DNA from: CALLVF01 sp964632205
Lineage (GTDB): Bacteria > Patescibacteriota > Microgenomatia > UBA1406 > GWC2-37-13
NCBI GenBank assembly: GCA_964632205.1
Contig: CAZWBE010000001.1
Coordinates: forward strand, 62,001 to 126,000
DNA: 64,000 nucleotides
Direction: 5' to 3'
This document shows, in pieces, positions 24,922 to 34,661 of the stretch (positions are counted from its first letter, which is position 1; the number at the start of each line of letters is the position of its first letter). The notes under the pieces were generated by a model. That model was not told the DNA's origin, did not search any database, and worked only from the letters and a program-made list of their open reading frames with translations. The position numbers and the translations under genes were made by a program.

Positions 24922-27067
24922 TCAAAATTATCGCTAAAGCGGTTAAAAAACTTATAGAAACTCCATAATAAAAACTTTTCGGTGAATACTTAAACTCAAC
25001 TATATGATTTCCTTTTGGAATAATTACTCCTTGATATAAAAAATTAGCTTTGAGTAAGGCTGTTTTTTTATTATTTATATATACCTCCCATTCTGGGTAA
25101 TAATTATCCGCTACCACTAAAATTACCTCTTTATTAACATTAACTTTTAATTTAAGAAAATGGTCTTGGTCGATTATTATTTTGTAATTAGCAATCAGAG
25201 GAAGATTGTTATTTTTTAAGCTAATTCGATTAGAAGAATCTAAAATCACTCTTTCTAAACTTTCTCTCTCGTTTGTAAATAAATTAAAATCAGTCACCGT
25301 ATCGATATAAAAAAATTTATCATAAAAATTAACTCTCGGTTTTTTATTTTTAATTTTGTAGATATTAATCTTGTATGAATAGTTTTTGTTAAGTAATTGA
25401 GCAACTTTTTGAACAAAATTATCATTATTGATAATTTCAAAAGAGGTGATAATATAATCAACCGCTGAAAAAGCAAGTTTATTATAAACACGGGCTGAAA
25501 AACTGGCTGTTTTTGTTTCTAAATTTACTTGCGCCAAATCATTGAAGCCGGAATAAAAGAAATTTTTTCGGGATAATATCGGGCCCGCTTTCTCAGTAAA
25601 AGAAGCGATATTATATACAAGATTAACATTGGGTAAGAGATAGTCATTGAGGTAATGATAATAATAATCGGCCTCTTTATAATAACCTTGATTTAAATAT
25701 TTTTTATTAATAAAAAAATTCTCAAATTCAGGGATATAGATTCTTGAATTTAATTTTTTGTTTTTTTTTAAATAATTAAAAACAAGGCTTTGCTGATAAA
25801 GTTTATCAGCCGGATAAAAAACATGAAAATCATAGAAGAAATTATACGCCTCAAAAAATATAATAAGAAAGGGGATTAAACAAATTAATTTATTTTTATT
25901 TTTGATAAAAGATTCAAAACCAAATGCCGAAAGTAAAACCAGATAAAATATCGCTGTCAATAAGAATCTAGAAGGAAACCCAAAAGTCGAAAATATAGGA
26001 AAACCATGAATAAAATAAAGGGGCGAATTTTTCCCTAAAGCAATAAGGAGAATAACGAAAAAAGTGATTAAAGAAGAAAGATAAATTTTATTTTTATTTT
26101 TAAAAAAAGAGAAAATAAGAAAGATTAATGGGATATAAAAAATAAAGATATTTCCCTCCCACGGGTGAGATATTTGATCAAAAAGATATGTGCCATTTTT
26201 CGGATGGCCATTGATATTTGGGTTAATAAGTGTTAAAAAATTTCTCCAGTTAAGATTTTGATCATAGATATTGGCAAAAGAACCGTTAATGTCTAATAAA
26301 CGATTTGAATTTCTGGCAAAATGTAGAGTTGGCAAGGTTTGCCCGCCGGCCAAAAGAAAACCGAAGACCCAGCTTAAAATAAAAATTGTAAGTAATAAAA
26401 AATTTTTTTTTGATTCTTTCTTTCTTTCAAAGATAAACAAATATGTCACTAAAAAGATAAAAGTGGAAAGAAAACTAATAAAAGAAACTTGAAAATGGGA
26501 GACTAAAAATTGAAAAAAAACTGCTGTCGTAATAAAGATACTGCCGGAAAATAATTCTTTTTTAATTATTCTAAAGACACCAACCATTATATACGGAAGA
26601 AAAAAAAGGGGGTAAACAAGAGAAATCTGAAGATAATTCATCACTATTAAAGGAAGGTATGGAAAAATCAATCCTAAGTAGATGCCCGTAAGTAAAGAAA
26701 AGCCTAATTCTTTAGCTAAAATAACCATTCCTAAATTACCAATTATGGTGTGAAGCAATATTTGAAGATTGTATGCTGTCGTGTAATCAAAAAAAAGACA
26801 GGTTAATAAATTAATTGGATTCAAGGCGCCTATCTCGCCTTCGGCAAAAAGAGGATAACCAAGTGACATTTTTTTATTCCAAAATGGGAAATCAGCCAAT
26901 TTCAGTTTATCACATAATATTTTTTTAAGAGGAATTTGAAAATTAACAGTATCACCGCCACCAAATTGAGGTGTAATAATTAACCTTATATCTGGGTAAA
27001 AAAGTTTGTTAAAGAAGATTAAATTATATAAAATAAAAAAAATAAGAACAAAAAATAATCTTTTCAT
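24884..27067 (-). CDS. YfhO-like large membrane protein
   Basis: The 727-residue protein has about 12 membrane segments in the first 410 residues, with a loop near residue 37 reading GGGDTVNFQIPLKK and then KMSLGYPLFAEGEIGALNPI, very like the first loop of YfhO/GT-C proteins. The C-terminal 300 residues form a soluble beta-rich domain with NYYPEWEVYINNKKTALLKA, and a final membrane helix lies near 700. YfhO-type proteins are linked to glycosylation of lipoteichoic acid or other envelope polymers in Firmicutes. Function here is inferred from fold only. Confidence 0.62.
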   Translation of the reverse strand: MKRLFFVLIFFILYNLIFFNKLFYPDIRLIITPQFGGGDTVNFQIPLKKILCDKLKLADFPFWNKKMSLGYPLFAEGEIGALNPINLLTCLFFDYTTAYNLQILLHTIIGNLGMVILAKELGFSLLTGIYLGLIFPYLPLIVMNYLQISLVYPLFFLPYIMVGVFRIIKKELFSGSIFITTAVFFQFLVSHFQVSFISFLSTFIFLVTYLFIFERKKESKKNFLLLTIFILSWVFGFLLAGGQTLPTLHFARNSNRLLDINGSFANIYDQNLNWRNFLTLINPNINGHPKNGTYLFDQISHPWEGNIFIFYIPLIFLIFSFFKNKNKIYLSSLITFFVILLIALGKNSPLYFIHGFPIFSTFGFPSRFLLTAIFYLVLLSAFGFESFIKNKNKLICLIPFLIIFFEAYNFFYDFHVFYPADKLYQQSLVFNYLKKNKKLNSRIYIPEFENFFINKKYLNQGYYKEADYYYHYLNDYLLPNVNLVYNIASFTEKAGPILSRKNFFYSGFNDLAQVNLETKTASFSARVYNKLAFSAVDYIITSFEIINNDNFVQKVAQLLNKNYSYKINIYKIKNKKPRVNFYDKFFYIDTVTDFNLFTNERESLERVILDSSNRISLKNNNLPLIANYKIIIDQDHFLKLKVNVNKEVILVVADNYYPEWEVYINNKKTALLKANFLYQGVIIPKGNHIVEFKYSPKSFYYGVSISFLTALAIILIIVFQRRHLLSS

Positions 27068-27109
27068 AGAACAAGTAATAGAAAATTATATATCAATAAT
27101 TTAATTTTC

Positions 27110-27118
27110 TGGTATATT
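27110..27118 (+). promoter_or_regulatory. Extended -10 promoter for the pilin at 27129
   Basis: TGG followed by TATATT (27113-27118) ends ten bases before the ATG at 27129. A -35 box is not evident, as often with extended -10 promoters. Confidence 0.4.
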
Positions 27119-27128
27119 TTTATTTAGA

Positions 27129-27617
27129 ATGAAAAAATATCTGAAAACCCTTGGTTTTAGCTTAATTGAACTAATGGTAATTATTGCCATTTTAGGATTA
27201 CTGGCGGGCTTAGTCTCTGGAAATTTTATCAATTCTCTTAAAAAAGGTCGTGACGCTAAAAGAAAAGCTGACTTAGAACAGATTCAACGGGCGCTTGAGA
27301 TGTATTATGAAGATAATCGGGCTTATCCTACCACAATTAATTTTGGCGGCTCAATTTGCCATCCTGAAGGTTGCTCTACTAAAAACTATATGCAAAAAGT
27401 CCCCCAAGATCCATCAGGTAGTAATTATGGTTATAGTTCTGATAGCAACGGCAGCTACTATCGTCTTTATGCATGCTTGGAAAATAATCAACAAGTGTTA
27501 CCTTATATAAGTCTAAATTATTCTGGGGTAATATCTTGTTCTACTAATTGTCAATCTCCTAACAACACTTCTGTTCCTTGTGTTTGGGGAATTTCCAGTC
27601 CAAATACTAATCCTTAA
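27129..27617 (+). CDS. Type IV pilin, major-type
   Basis: MKKYLKTLGFSLIELMVIIA is cut after Gly, with Glu+5; the helix continues GRDAKRKADLEQIQRALEMYYEDNRAYPTT, the same signature as the pilins at 15873 and 16329. The tail has about six Cys. It has its own promoter and lies between two large envelope membrane proteins, so it may be an independently regulated pilin. Its stop overlaps the stop of the convergent O-antigen-ligase-like gene by four bases. Confidence 0.86.
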   Translation: MKKYLKTLGFSLIELMVIIAILGLLAGLVSGNFINSLKKGRDAKRKADLEQIQRALEMYYEDNRAYPTTINFGGSICHPEGCSTKNYMQKVPQDPSGSNYGYSSDSNGSYYRLYACLENNQQVLPYISLNYSGVISCSTNCQSPNNTSVPCVWGISSPNTNP

Positions 27618-29887
27618 AGATTTTCTAACTCTTTGATTACTTCTTGATCATTTGGATTTATTTTCTCTAAAATAAATTTAAAATTTTGTTCCGCTTTTGC
27701 TTTTTGACCATATTTTTTAAGAAGCTGACCTTTTAAAAAATAGGCGTCCCGATAGTTTGGTTTTAAAGCTATTGCTTCATCTGTCATCTTAACAGATAAA
27801 AATTGAAAATCTTCTTTTTTTTCCTTTGCTTTTGATTCATCTACCATCAATGAGTAAAAAATCGCCAAAGTATAGGAAATTTTTGGATCGGTAGGAGATA
27901 GTTTTTTTGCTTTTTTTAAGGCATTAATAGCCATTTCAAGATCATTTTTCTCCAGATTAATTTGATAAAAAAGATAGTGGTTTTTTGCTTTCGTTTTCCA
28001 ATATAAAACATTATTGGGCGAAGCCTCAAGGCTTTTTTGATTGTAGTATTGGGAAACCTTCATCAATTTTTGGGCCAGTTCTTTTTGATTTTGCTGGGAA
28101 GCTAAAACAGCCAAATTGGCTAATGAATAAGATAATTTATCTTCATAAACATGTTCGTATTTAAATTTTAATGCCTGGTTTAGTAAATTTACCGATAATT
28201 GATAATAGGCTGTTTTTCCATAATGATCTGCTTTAGCATACAGCGTATCAGCGTACCAATAACTAATGATAAGCCATATTAAATACAAAAAAAGCACTAC
28301 CAAAGCAAAAATGTTAACCCTCTGAAATAATGATAGCTTAATCTTATAATTATTAATTAACTTATCTTTTTTTACCAACTCAACATTGGAAGAATTTTTT
28401 ACCATTAAAAAAGCCGGAATTAGGTAGAAAAATAAATTGATGGTTGTTGTTGAAAAACCAAAGAAATTGGTGACTAAAATCGTCAAATAGGCCAAAAGAA
28501 GGCTAATGATAAGAATTGATTCACTGTTTTGATGATGTTGACTCTTTATTTTTAATATTTGCCTCAAGGCGAAAAAAATCACCATTCCTATCATAATCAA
28601 ATATGTTCCCAATCCAAGAGCACCGGTGGTCGCCCAATAGTTAAGATATTCGTTATGGGCTTTATTGTAAAGATAATCCCACTCCGAAGTTAGATTGTGG
28701 TCTTTTGGGCGAACAAAATAATAACTATAGGCAAAAGTTTCCGGACCTGTGCCAAAAAGTGGGTATTTTAACCCTAAATCAAGCGCTCCTCGCCAAACAA
28801 TTTTGCGAATATCAAACGACTCGGTAACGGCGGAGGAATTAATGACTTGATGAGTATCAGTGCTTTCATTTGCCTGATTTTTAAGATTAATTTTTGATAT
28901 ATGATTTTTAATATTTGATATAGTTAAGTATCTATCTACTTTATCAATCCCTGTCTTAAAAAAAATAATCAAAATCATTATTCCTAATGCTAAAATCAAT
29001 AAACTCTTTATGCTATTTTTTCGGCGATCGTATAAAAGATAGAATTTTACGTGAAAGAAAATAAACAAAAATAAAGCCGATAAAACCGCTATGAGAGCAG
29101 AACGGGAACGGGTAAAAAGAAGGGCAGAAAAATTAAGTAATAAATATAAAAGAAGTAAAGCCGAAGAAGATATTATTTCTACCTTTTTAATATTGAATTG
29201 GCTATTTTGGTTATTGTCATCTGATATTTGAGATTTTAAATAAAAATATATACCTATAAAAAAATTGATAGCCAAATAGGCGGCCAACCAATTAGGTTGA
29301 CCTAAAGTAGAAAACATTCTTTCCGCAGGTCGAAATTGTTCGGTCCAGCAATAATTGTTAAATTGACCGGTAAATAAAAGACAGCTTAAATCGTAACCAA
29401 ACTTTCCCGGCAACCCCCATAAAATTACAAAGACAGAAGAAATTAATGAAATTTTAAGCAAGTTTCCCAAACTCTGCCCGTTTAAAAAGATATTAGAAAC
29501 AAAACCGTAAAATAATACCAAGTAGGCTATAATAGATAAAAGGCCACCATTAAACCGACCATAATAGCCAAAAATAGAAGTGTGTCGATCAATTGAAAAA
29601 AAAGTAGAAAGAACTTGAGAAATAAGGAATAAAATAATAGGAATATCAAACGGAGTTTTTTTTATTATAATTTTCTTAAAAATTATCATCTTTAACAACC
29701 AAAAAAAGCCAACAAAAGCTGTTATTAAATAAATAAAAATCATTTTATTGAACTCAAAAAGTTCAGAGGTGAAGGAAAACATTATCAAGGGGGTGATAAA
29801 AAACAAAAGAAGATATAGATAAGATAAGATCTTGTCAGGTAAAGATAATTTTGATTTTTGATTTTTAATTTTTGATTTTTGATTCAT
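27614..29887 (-). CDS. O-antigen ligase/polymerase-like membrane protein with C-terminal TPR repeats
   Basis: From ATG 29887 the protein has 757 residues. About 12 membrane helices include a large outside loop at roughly residues 300-400 with GLKYPLFGTGPETFAYSYYF, then NKAHNEYLNYWATTGALGLG; the His in HNEYL is the key residue of Wzy_C/WaaL enzymes, which join or polymerise lipid-linked sugars. Past residue 520 come tetratricopeptide-like helix pairs (AINALKKAKKLSPTDPKISY; ALKPNYRDAYFLKGQLLKK). The first 14 residues (NQKSKIKNQKSK) come from a 7-base tandem repeat. Its promoter lies within the divergent mreB-like gene. Confidence 0.8.
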   Translation of the reverse strand: MNQKSKIKNQKSKLSLPDKILSYLYLLLFFITPLIMFSFTSELFEFNKMIFIYLITAFVGFFWLLKMIIFKKIIIKKTPFDIPIILFLISQVLSTFFSIDRHTSIFGYYGRFNGGLLSIIAYLVLFYGFVSNIFLNGQSLGNLLKISLISSVFVILWGLPGKFGYDLSCLLFTGQFNNYCWTEQFRPAERMFSTLGQPNWLAAYLAINFFIGIYFYLKSQISDDNNQNSQFNIKKVEIISSSALLLLYLLLNFSALLFTRSRSALIAVLSALFLFIFFHVKFYLLYDRRKNSIKSLLILALGIMILIIFFKTGIDKVDRYLTISNIKNHISKINLKNQANESTDTHQVINSSAVTESFDIRKIVWRGALDLGLKYPLFGTGPETFAYSYYFVRPKDHNLTSEWDYLYNKAHNEYLNYWATTGALGLGTYLIMIGMVIFFALRQILKIKSQHHQNSESILIISLLLAYLTILVTNFFGFSTTTINLFFYLIPAFLMVKNSSNVELVKKDKLINNYKIKLSLFQRVNIFALVVLFLYLIWLIISYWYADTLYAKADHYGKTAYYQLSVNLLNQALKFKYEHVYEDKLSYSLANLAVLASQQNQKELAQKLMKVSQYYNQKSLEASPNNVLYWKTKAKNHYLFYQINLEKNDLEMAINALKKAKKLSPTDPKISYTLAIFYSLMVDESKAKEKKEDFQFLSVKMTDEAIALKPNYRDAYFLKGQLLKKYGQKAKAEQNFKFILEKINPNDQEVIKELENL
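29840..29884. repeat. 7-base tandem repeat (ATTTTTG-type) at a gene start
   Basis: Imperfect units of ATTTTTG and ATTTTTA run up to the start codons of two divergent genes. They encode the NQKSKIKNQKSK stretch of the O-antigen-ligase-like protein. A similar AT-rich tract is seen near 61827-61870. Confidence 0.55.
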
Positions 29888-29888
29888 T

Positions 29889-30950
29889 ATGTTTAATTTT
29901 ATCCAAAAAATTAAAAAAATCCAAGTTTCCCTACTCTCTGGTATCTCAGTATATTTTGATTTGGGCACTTCAACCACAAAAATAGCTATTAAAGATAAAG
30001 GAATTATCCTCCGAGAACCAACCTACCTTGGTTACAATGCCAAAATAAAAGACTATCTCTTTTTTGGAAAGGAGGCTAAATCAATTTTAGGAAAAACTCC
30101 TGACTTTATTAAAATTATCAGACCAATAGTTGCTGGCGTAATCTCTGATTTTGACGCCGAAGTCTCCCTTCTTAAAAAATTTTTAAAAGAATCGGTTTAT
30201 CTTTATTTCACCAACCAACCAATTAAACCATCAATTACCGCAGTAACGGTTGTCCCCACTATTGCTACTGAAATAGAACAAAAAGCTGTGGAAGAAGCCC
30301 TTCTTAAAGCGGGAATTTCTCGGGTGTTTTTAATAGAAAAATCATTAGCGACAGCCGCCGGTTGCCAGTTAAATATTTTTTCTCATCAACCAAGTTTAAT
30401 CGTTGATCTAGGAGGGGGATTAATTGAGATTTTTATCGTTAGCGGCGGTGGAATAGTGGCTTCTAAAACTATTAAAAATGCTGGCGATAGTATGAATAGA
30501 ATTATATACAACTATGTTTACTTAAAATATGGATTGATCTTAGGTGAAAATACTTGTGAGACATTAAAAATTGACCTTTTAAATTTTAATCATCTAGAAA
30601 AAACTGTTACCATCAGGGGAAAATCTCTAGAAACAGGCTTGCCAAAATCTGTTAGAATCAAAACTTCTGATGTTAAAGAAGCGCTGCTTAACAATTTCAA
30701 TCAGATTCTCGATGGAATAAAAGAATTGATTGAAACCTCACCACCGGAAATATTAGATGAATTGCTAGAAAAGGGAGTGATTCTAACTGGCGGATTAGCC
30801 AATGTAAAAGGAATTGATAAGTTTTTTGCTAATGAACTTAAAATTAACGTCTTCTGTGCTGAAAACCCTCAAGAAACCACTATAAACGGCTTAATAAAAA
30901 TTAGCTCTAACTTTGACAATATACTAAAATTAGCAATTCGCAACTATTGA
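29889..30950 (+). CDS. mreB: MreB-family actin-like protein
   Basis: The 353-residue protein has the actin-fold loops of MreB: YFDLGTSTTKIAIKDKGIIL (phosphate 1), GKEAKSILGKTPDFIKIIRP and GVISDFDAEVSLLKKFL, SLIVDLGGGLIEIFIVSGGG (phosphate 2) and GVILTGGLANVKGIDKF (adenosine loop). MreB filaments guide cell-wall synthesis in rod-shaped cells. A roughly 16-residue N-terminal extension, which is amphipathic and basic, may help membrane binding. mreC, mreD and rodA are not nearby. The start is one base from the divergent ligase-like ATG. Confidence 0.82.
   Translation: MFNFIQKIKKIQVSLLSGISVYFDLGTSTTKIAIKDKGIILREPTYLGYNAKIKDYLFFGKEAKSILGKTPDFIKIIRPIVAGVISDFDAEVSLLKKFLKESVYLYFTNQPIKPSITAVTVVPTIATEIEQKAVEEALLKAGISRVFLIEKSLATAAGCQLNIFSHQPSLIVDLGGGLIEIFIVSGGGIVASKTIKNAGDSMNRIIYNYVYLKYGLILGENTCETLKIDLLNFNHLEKTVTIRGKSLETGLPKSVRIKTSDVKEALLNNFNQILDGIKELIETSPPEILDELLEKGVILTGGLANVKGIDKFFANELKINVFCAENPQETTINGLIKISSNFDNILKLAIRNY
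29896..29924 (-). promoter_or_regulatory. Promoter for the ligase-like gene inside the mreB-like gene
   Basis: TTGGAT (29919-29924) and TAAAAT (29896-29901) are 17 bases apart on the minus strand; the -10 ends eight bases before the ATG at 29887, so the leader would be one or two bases. The whole promoter lies in codons 3-12 of the divergent gene. Confidence 0.45.
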
Positions 30951-30975
30951 CATTGTTAATAAATTTATATAAAAT
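30947..30975 (+). promoter_or_regulatory. 16S rRNA promoter
   Basis: TTGACA (30947-30952) and TAAAAT (30970-30975) with a 17-base spacer, the -35 overlapping the stop codon of the mreB-like gene. The expected start near 30982 leaves about 84 bases of leader before mature 16S. Confidence 0.7.
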
Positions 30976-31029
30976 TAACCTACTTCTAAATAATTGAAAT
31001 CTGCACCTTGAAAAATCGGTTTAACTTTT

Positions 31030-31056
31030 ATTTAGTCTTAGTAAACGGGTTAGGAA
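31030..31056 (+). other. 16S precursor processing stem, 5' arm
   Basis: Complementary to 32579-32604 over 26 base pairs with one bulged base, bracketing the 16S gene. Such long stems are cut by RNase III (encoded at 21066-21782). Confidence 0.85.
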
Positions 31057-31065
31057 TTTAAACTT

Positions 31066-32572
<1,507 letters not shown>

Positions 32573-32578
32573 CTTTTT

Positions 32579-32604
32579 TTCCTAACCCGTTTACTAGACT
32601 AAAT
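32579..32604 (+). other. 16S precursor processing stem, 3' arm
   Basis: Pairs with 31030-31056. It ends directly at the stop codon of the convergent SAM hydroxide adenosyltransferase gene, and a T-rich run follows that could help end transcription. Confidence 0.85.
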
Positions 32605-33408
32605 TTATTTTTTTATGATTATCTCCATGCCTGGTTGAGGATTATTAAATTCAAAAGCACCAGTTTTAAACTCAGTAGTGGTAAGATGCCTCCAAACAGA
32701 AATTTCTAAGTAAGGATTGTCTTTATGACCCGATGATCCAGGATAAATTACTAATTCACCCACTTCTCCTTCAAATAAACCATCAACATATCTGGCTTTT
32801 TTTTCAATCTTATTAATGACCACTTTGACTATTTCTCCTTTTCCATATTTTCCTTTAAAGTCTGAGGCAGTAATCGTTGTTTTGAGATTGCCAAAATTGT
32901 CAATATGACCGATGTAATATCCTTGAAGGGGGGGGATTTGATTACTACTTATCTCTTCCAATTCTAACTCATCTTCCATTTCATCCATCAAATGAGCGCA
33001 AACTCGCGAGTAAAAATCTCGGGAACGAAACTGACTTCCCTTATCAAAACCTTGGTAAATAAAAACCTCCTCAATTTTTTCTTTGATAAGGGAAAAATTA
33101 TAACCGGCATTTGGTCCTAAAAGGTAAATACCTGTTTTTAGCTTAATAATAAAAAGGGGGGCGCCTTTCCCTTGCAGTCTCGGATCAACATTTAAAAAAA
33201 TAACTGTCTCTAATGGTCTACCATATCTTTCCTCAGTTTCCACAATTTGGGAACAAAGAAAGCCAGCGTTAATCGTAGAGGGAAAGGAAACAACAAAACT
33301 GATATTAAAAGAATTAGGGTTTTTTAAAAAACCCTCCGCCGCTGACCGAAACTCTTGACAACTAAGAGTATCTTCAGCCCAATCAGCAATGACTATCAGT
33401 TTTTTCAT
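32605..33408 (-). CDS. SAM hydroxide adenosyltransferase-like protein (DUF62)
   Basis: The 267-residue protein shows FRSRDFYSRVCAHL, corresponding to the GRDxFAPxAAHL motif, and GYYIGHIDNFGNLKTTI, the DxFGNxxTNI motif. These belong to the DUF62 family, which splits S-adenosylmethionine into adenosine and methionine using water or hydroxide; relatives use fluoride or chloride. The N-terminus reads IADWAEDTLS instead of the usual TDFGxxDxY, so the active site may be modified. It is the last gene of a four-gene minus-strand operon and overlaps the NRAMP-like gene by four bases. Confidence 0.75.
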   Translation of the reverse strand: MKKLIVIADWAEDTLSCQEFRSAAEGFLKNPNSFNISFVVSFPSTINAGFLCSQIVETEERYGRPLETVIFLNVDPRLQGKGAPLFIIKLKTGIYLLGPNAGYNFSLIKEKIEEVFIYQGFDKGSQFRSRDFYSRVCAHLMDEMEDELELEEISSNQIPPLQGYYIGHIDNFGNLKTTITASDFKGKYGKGEIVKVVINKIEKKARYVDGLFEGEVGELVIYPGSSGHKDNPYLEISVWRHLTTTEFKTGAFEFNNPQPGMEIIIKK

Positions 33409-34661
33409 ATAATATTTAAAATTTTCCCTATGAAACTGATAATAACGGCAAAAGAGATTAAAATGGCTGCTCCTCTAACAAAAATTTTTGTCAAACCAGA
33501 AGAAATATATTTTCCCATAATTTGGGGATCTTCGGAAAATTTTATTAAAAAGTAGAAAATAATTGGCAACATCGCTCCATTTAAAAAGTCAACATATAAT
33601 GTCAGTTTAAAAAGAGAGGTTTGGGGGAAAAGAGCGGCCAGTAAGGCTATTAATATTTGAATTATGAAAAAACTATAAAAGTATCTTCCTCTGGTAAAAG
33701 ATAAATCTAAACTTCCCTTATAACCAAAAATCTCGGCAAAAACGTAAGCTGTTGCTAAAGGTACGATGACTAGACCTAAAATTGAAGCTCCAAATAACCC
33801 AAAAGCAAAAAAGAGATAGGCTAAATCACCAGCAAAAGGTTTAATCGCTAAAGCGGCTTTGAAACCATCTTCAACTGGTATTGAGTGGATAAAAAGAGTG
33901 TAAGTTACGGCAACCGCCATCATCCAAGAAAAAAAATTGGTGATAAAAGCTCCCAAATAAACCTCTAATCTTTCATACTTGAGATGTTGAACGTCAAGCT
34001 TTTTGTCAATAATATAGCTATGAACAAAAAACTGACCCCAGGCGGTAATTGTCGTCCCCAAAACCGCAATTCTTGAAAACCAAAAAGTCAAATCAAAAAG
34101 ATTAATTTTTTGCGGCCAAATAAAACTTTCCGTCACAGCCTCTTTCCAATCCGGCTTGGATAAGAAAGCAGAAAAAATGTATCCCACATAAAAAAATATC
34201 ATAAAAAGTAGAATTCTTTGAAGTTTTCGATAGTCAAAAAAAGTAACAAAAAATATTAAAAGGCAGCAAGTTAAAATTAAAAACAAGCGCCAGTTTAAAT
34301 TAAAAAGCTCAAAGGCCGCCTTTAAACCAGAAACATTTTGCAAAACCACTCCCTGATTAACAATAAAATACAACAGAAAAATGAAAAGAGACAGTTTCAC
34401 TCCATATCTCTCCCTGATTAAATCACCTAAGCCTTTTTTAGTAACAATAGCAATCCTTGCTCCTATTTCCTGTGTTATGGCCAAAAGGAATGTTTCCGGA
34501 AGGATTAAGAAGTTAGAGGCCATTCCGTAAAGAGAAGCGGCTACCGTATAAGTGGCGACACCGCCAGCATCATTATCAGCAACGGCAGTAATTACCCCCG
34601 GTCCCAAAACTAATAAAAAAATAGAAACTCTTTTTATGAAATTATTTAAATAATTTCTCAT
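33405..34661 (-). CDS. NRAMP-like divalent metal transporter
   Basis: A 418-residue LeuT-fold protein with about 11 membrane helices. TM1 reads LGPGVITAVADNDAGGVATY, where classical NRAMP has DPGN, and TM6 reads LGTTITAWGQFFVHSYI, where the classical family has an MPH-type motif. It therefore belongs to the divergent bacterial NRAMP-like branch rather than canonical MntH. Its start overlaps the end of the MgtE_N/CBS gene by four bases, and that partner suggests magnesium or manganese as substrate with cytoplasmic gating. Specificity is inference. Confidence 0.75.
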   Translation of the reverse strand: MRNYLNNFIKRVSIFLLVLGPGVITAVADNDAGGVATYTVAASLYGMASNFLILPETFLLAITQEIGARIAIVTKKGLGDLIRERYGVKLSLFIFLLYFIVNQGVVLQNVSGLKAAFELFNLNWRLFLILTCCLLIFFVTFFDYRKLQRILLFMIFFYVGYIFSAFLSKPDWKEAVTESFIWPQKINLFDLTFWFSRIAVLGTTITAWGQFFVHSYIIDKKLDVQHLKYERLEVYLGAFITNFFSWMMAVAVTYTLFIHSIPVEDGFKAALAIKPFAGDLAYLFFAFGLFGASILGLVIVPLATAYVFAEIFGYKGSLDLSFTRGRYFYSFFIIQILIALLAALFPQTSLFKLTLYVDFLNGAMLPIIFYFLIKFSEDPQIMGKYISSGLTKIFVRGAAILISFAVIISFIGKILNII

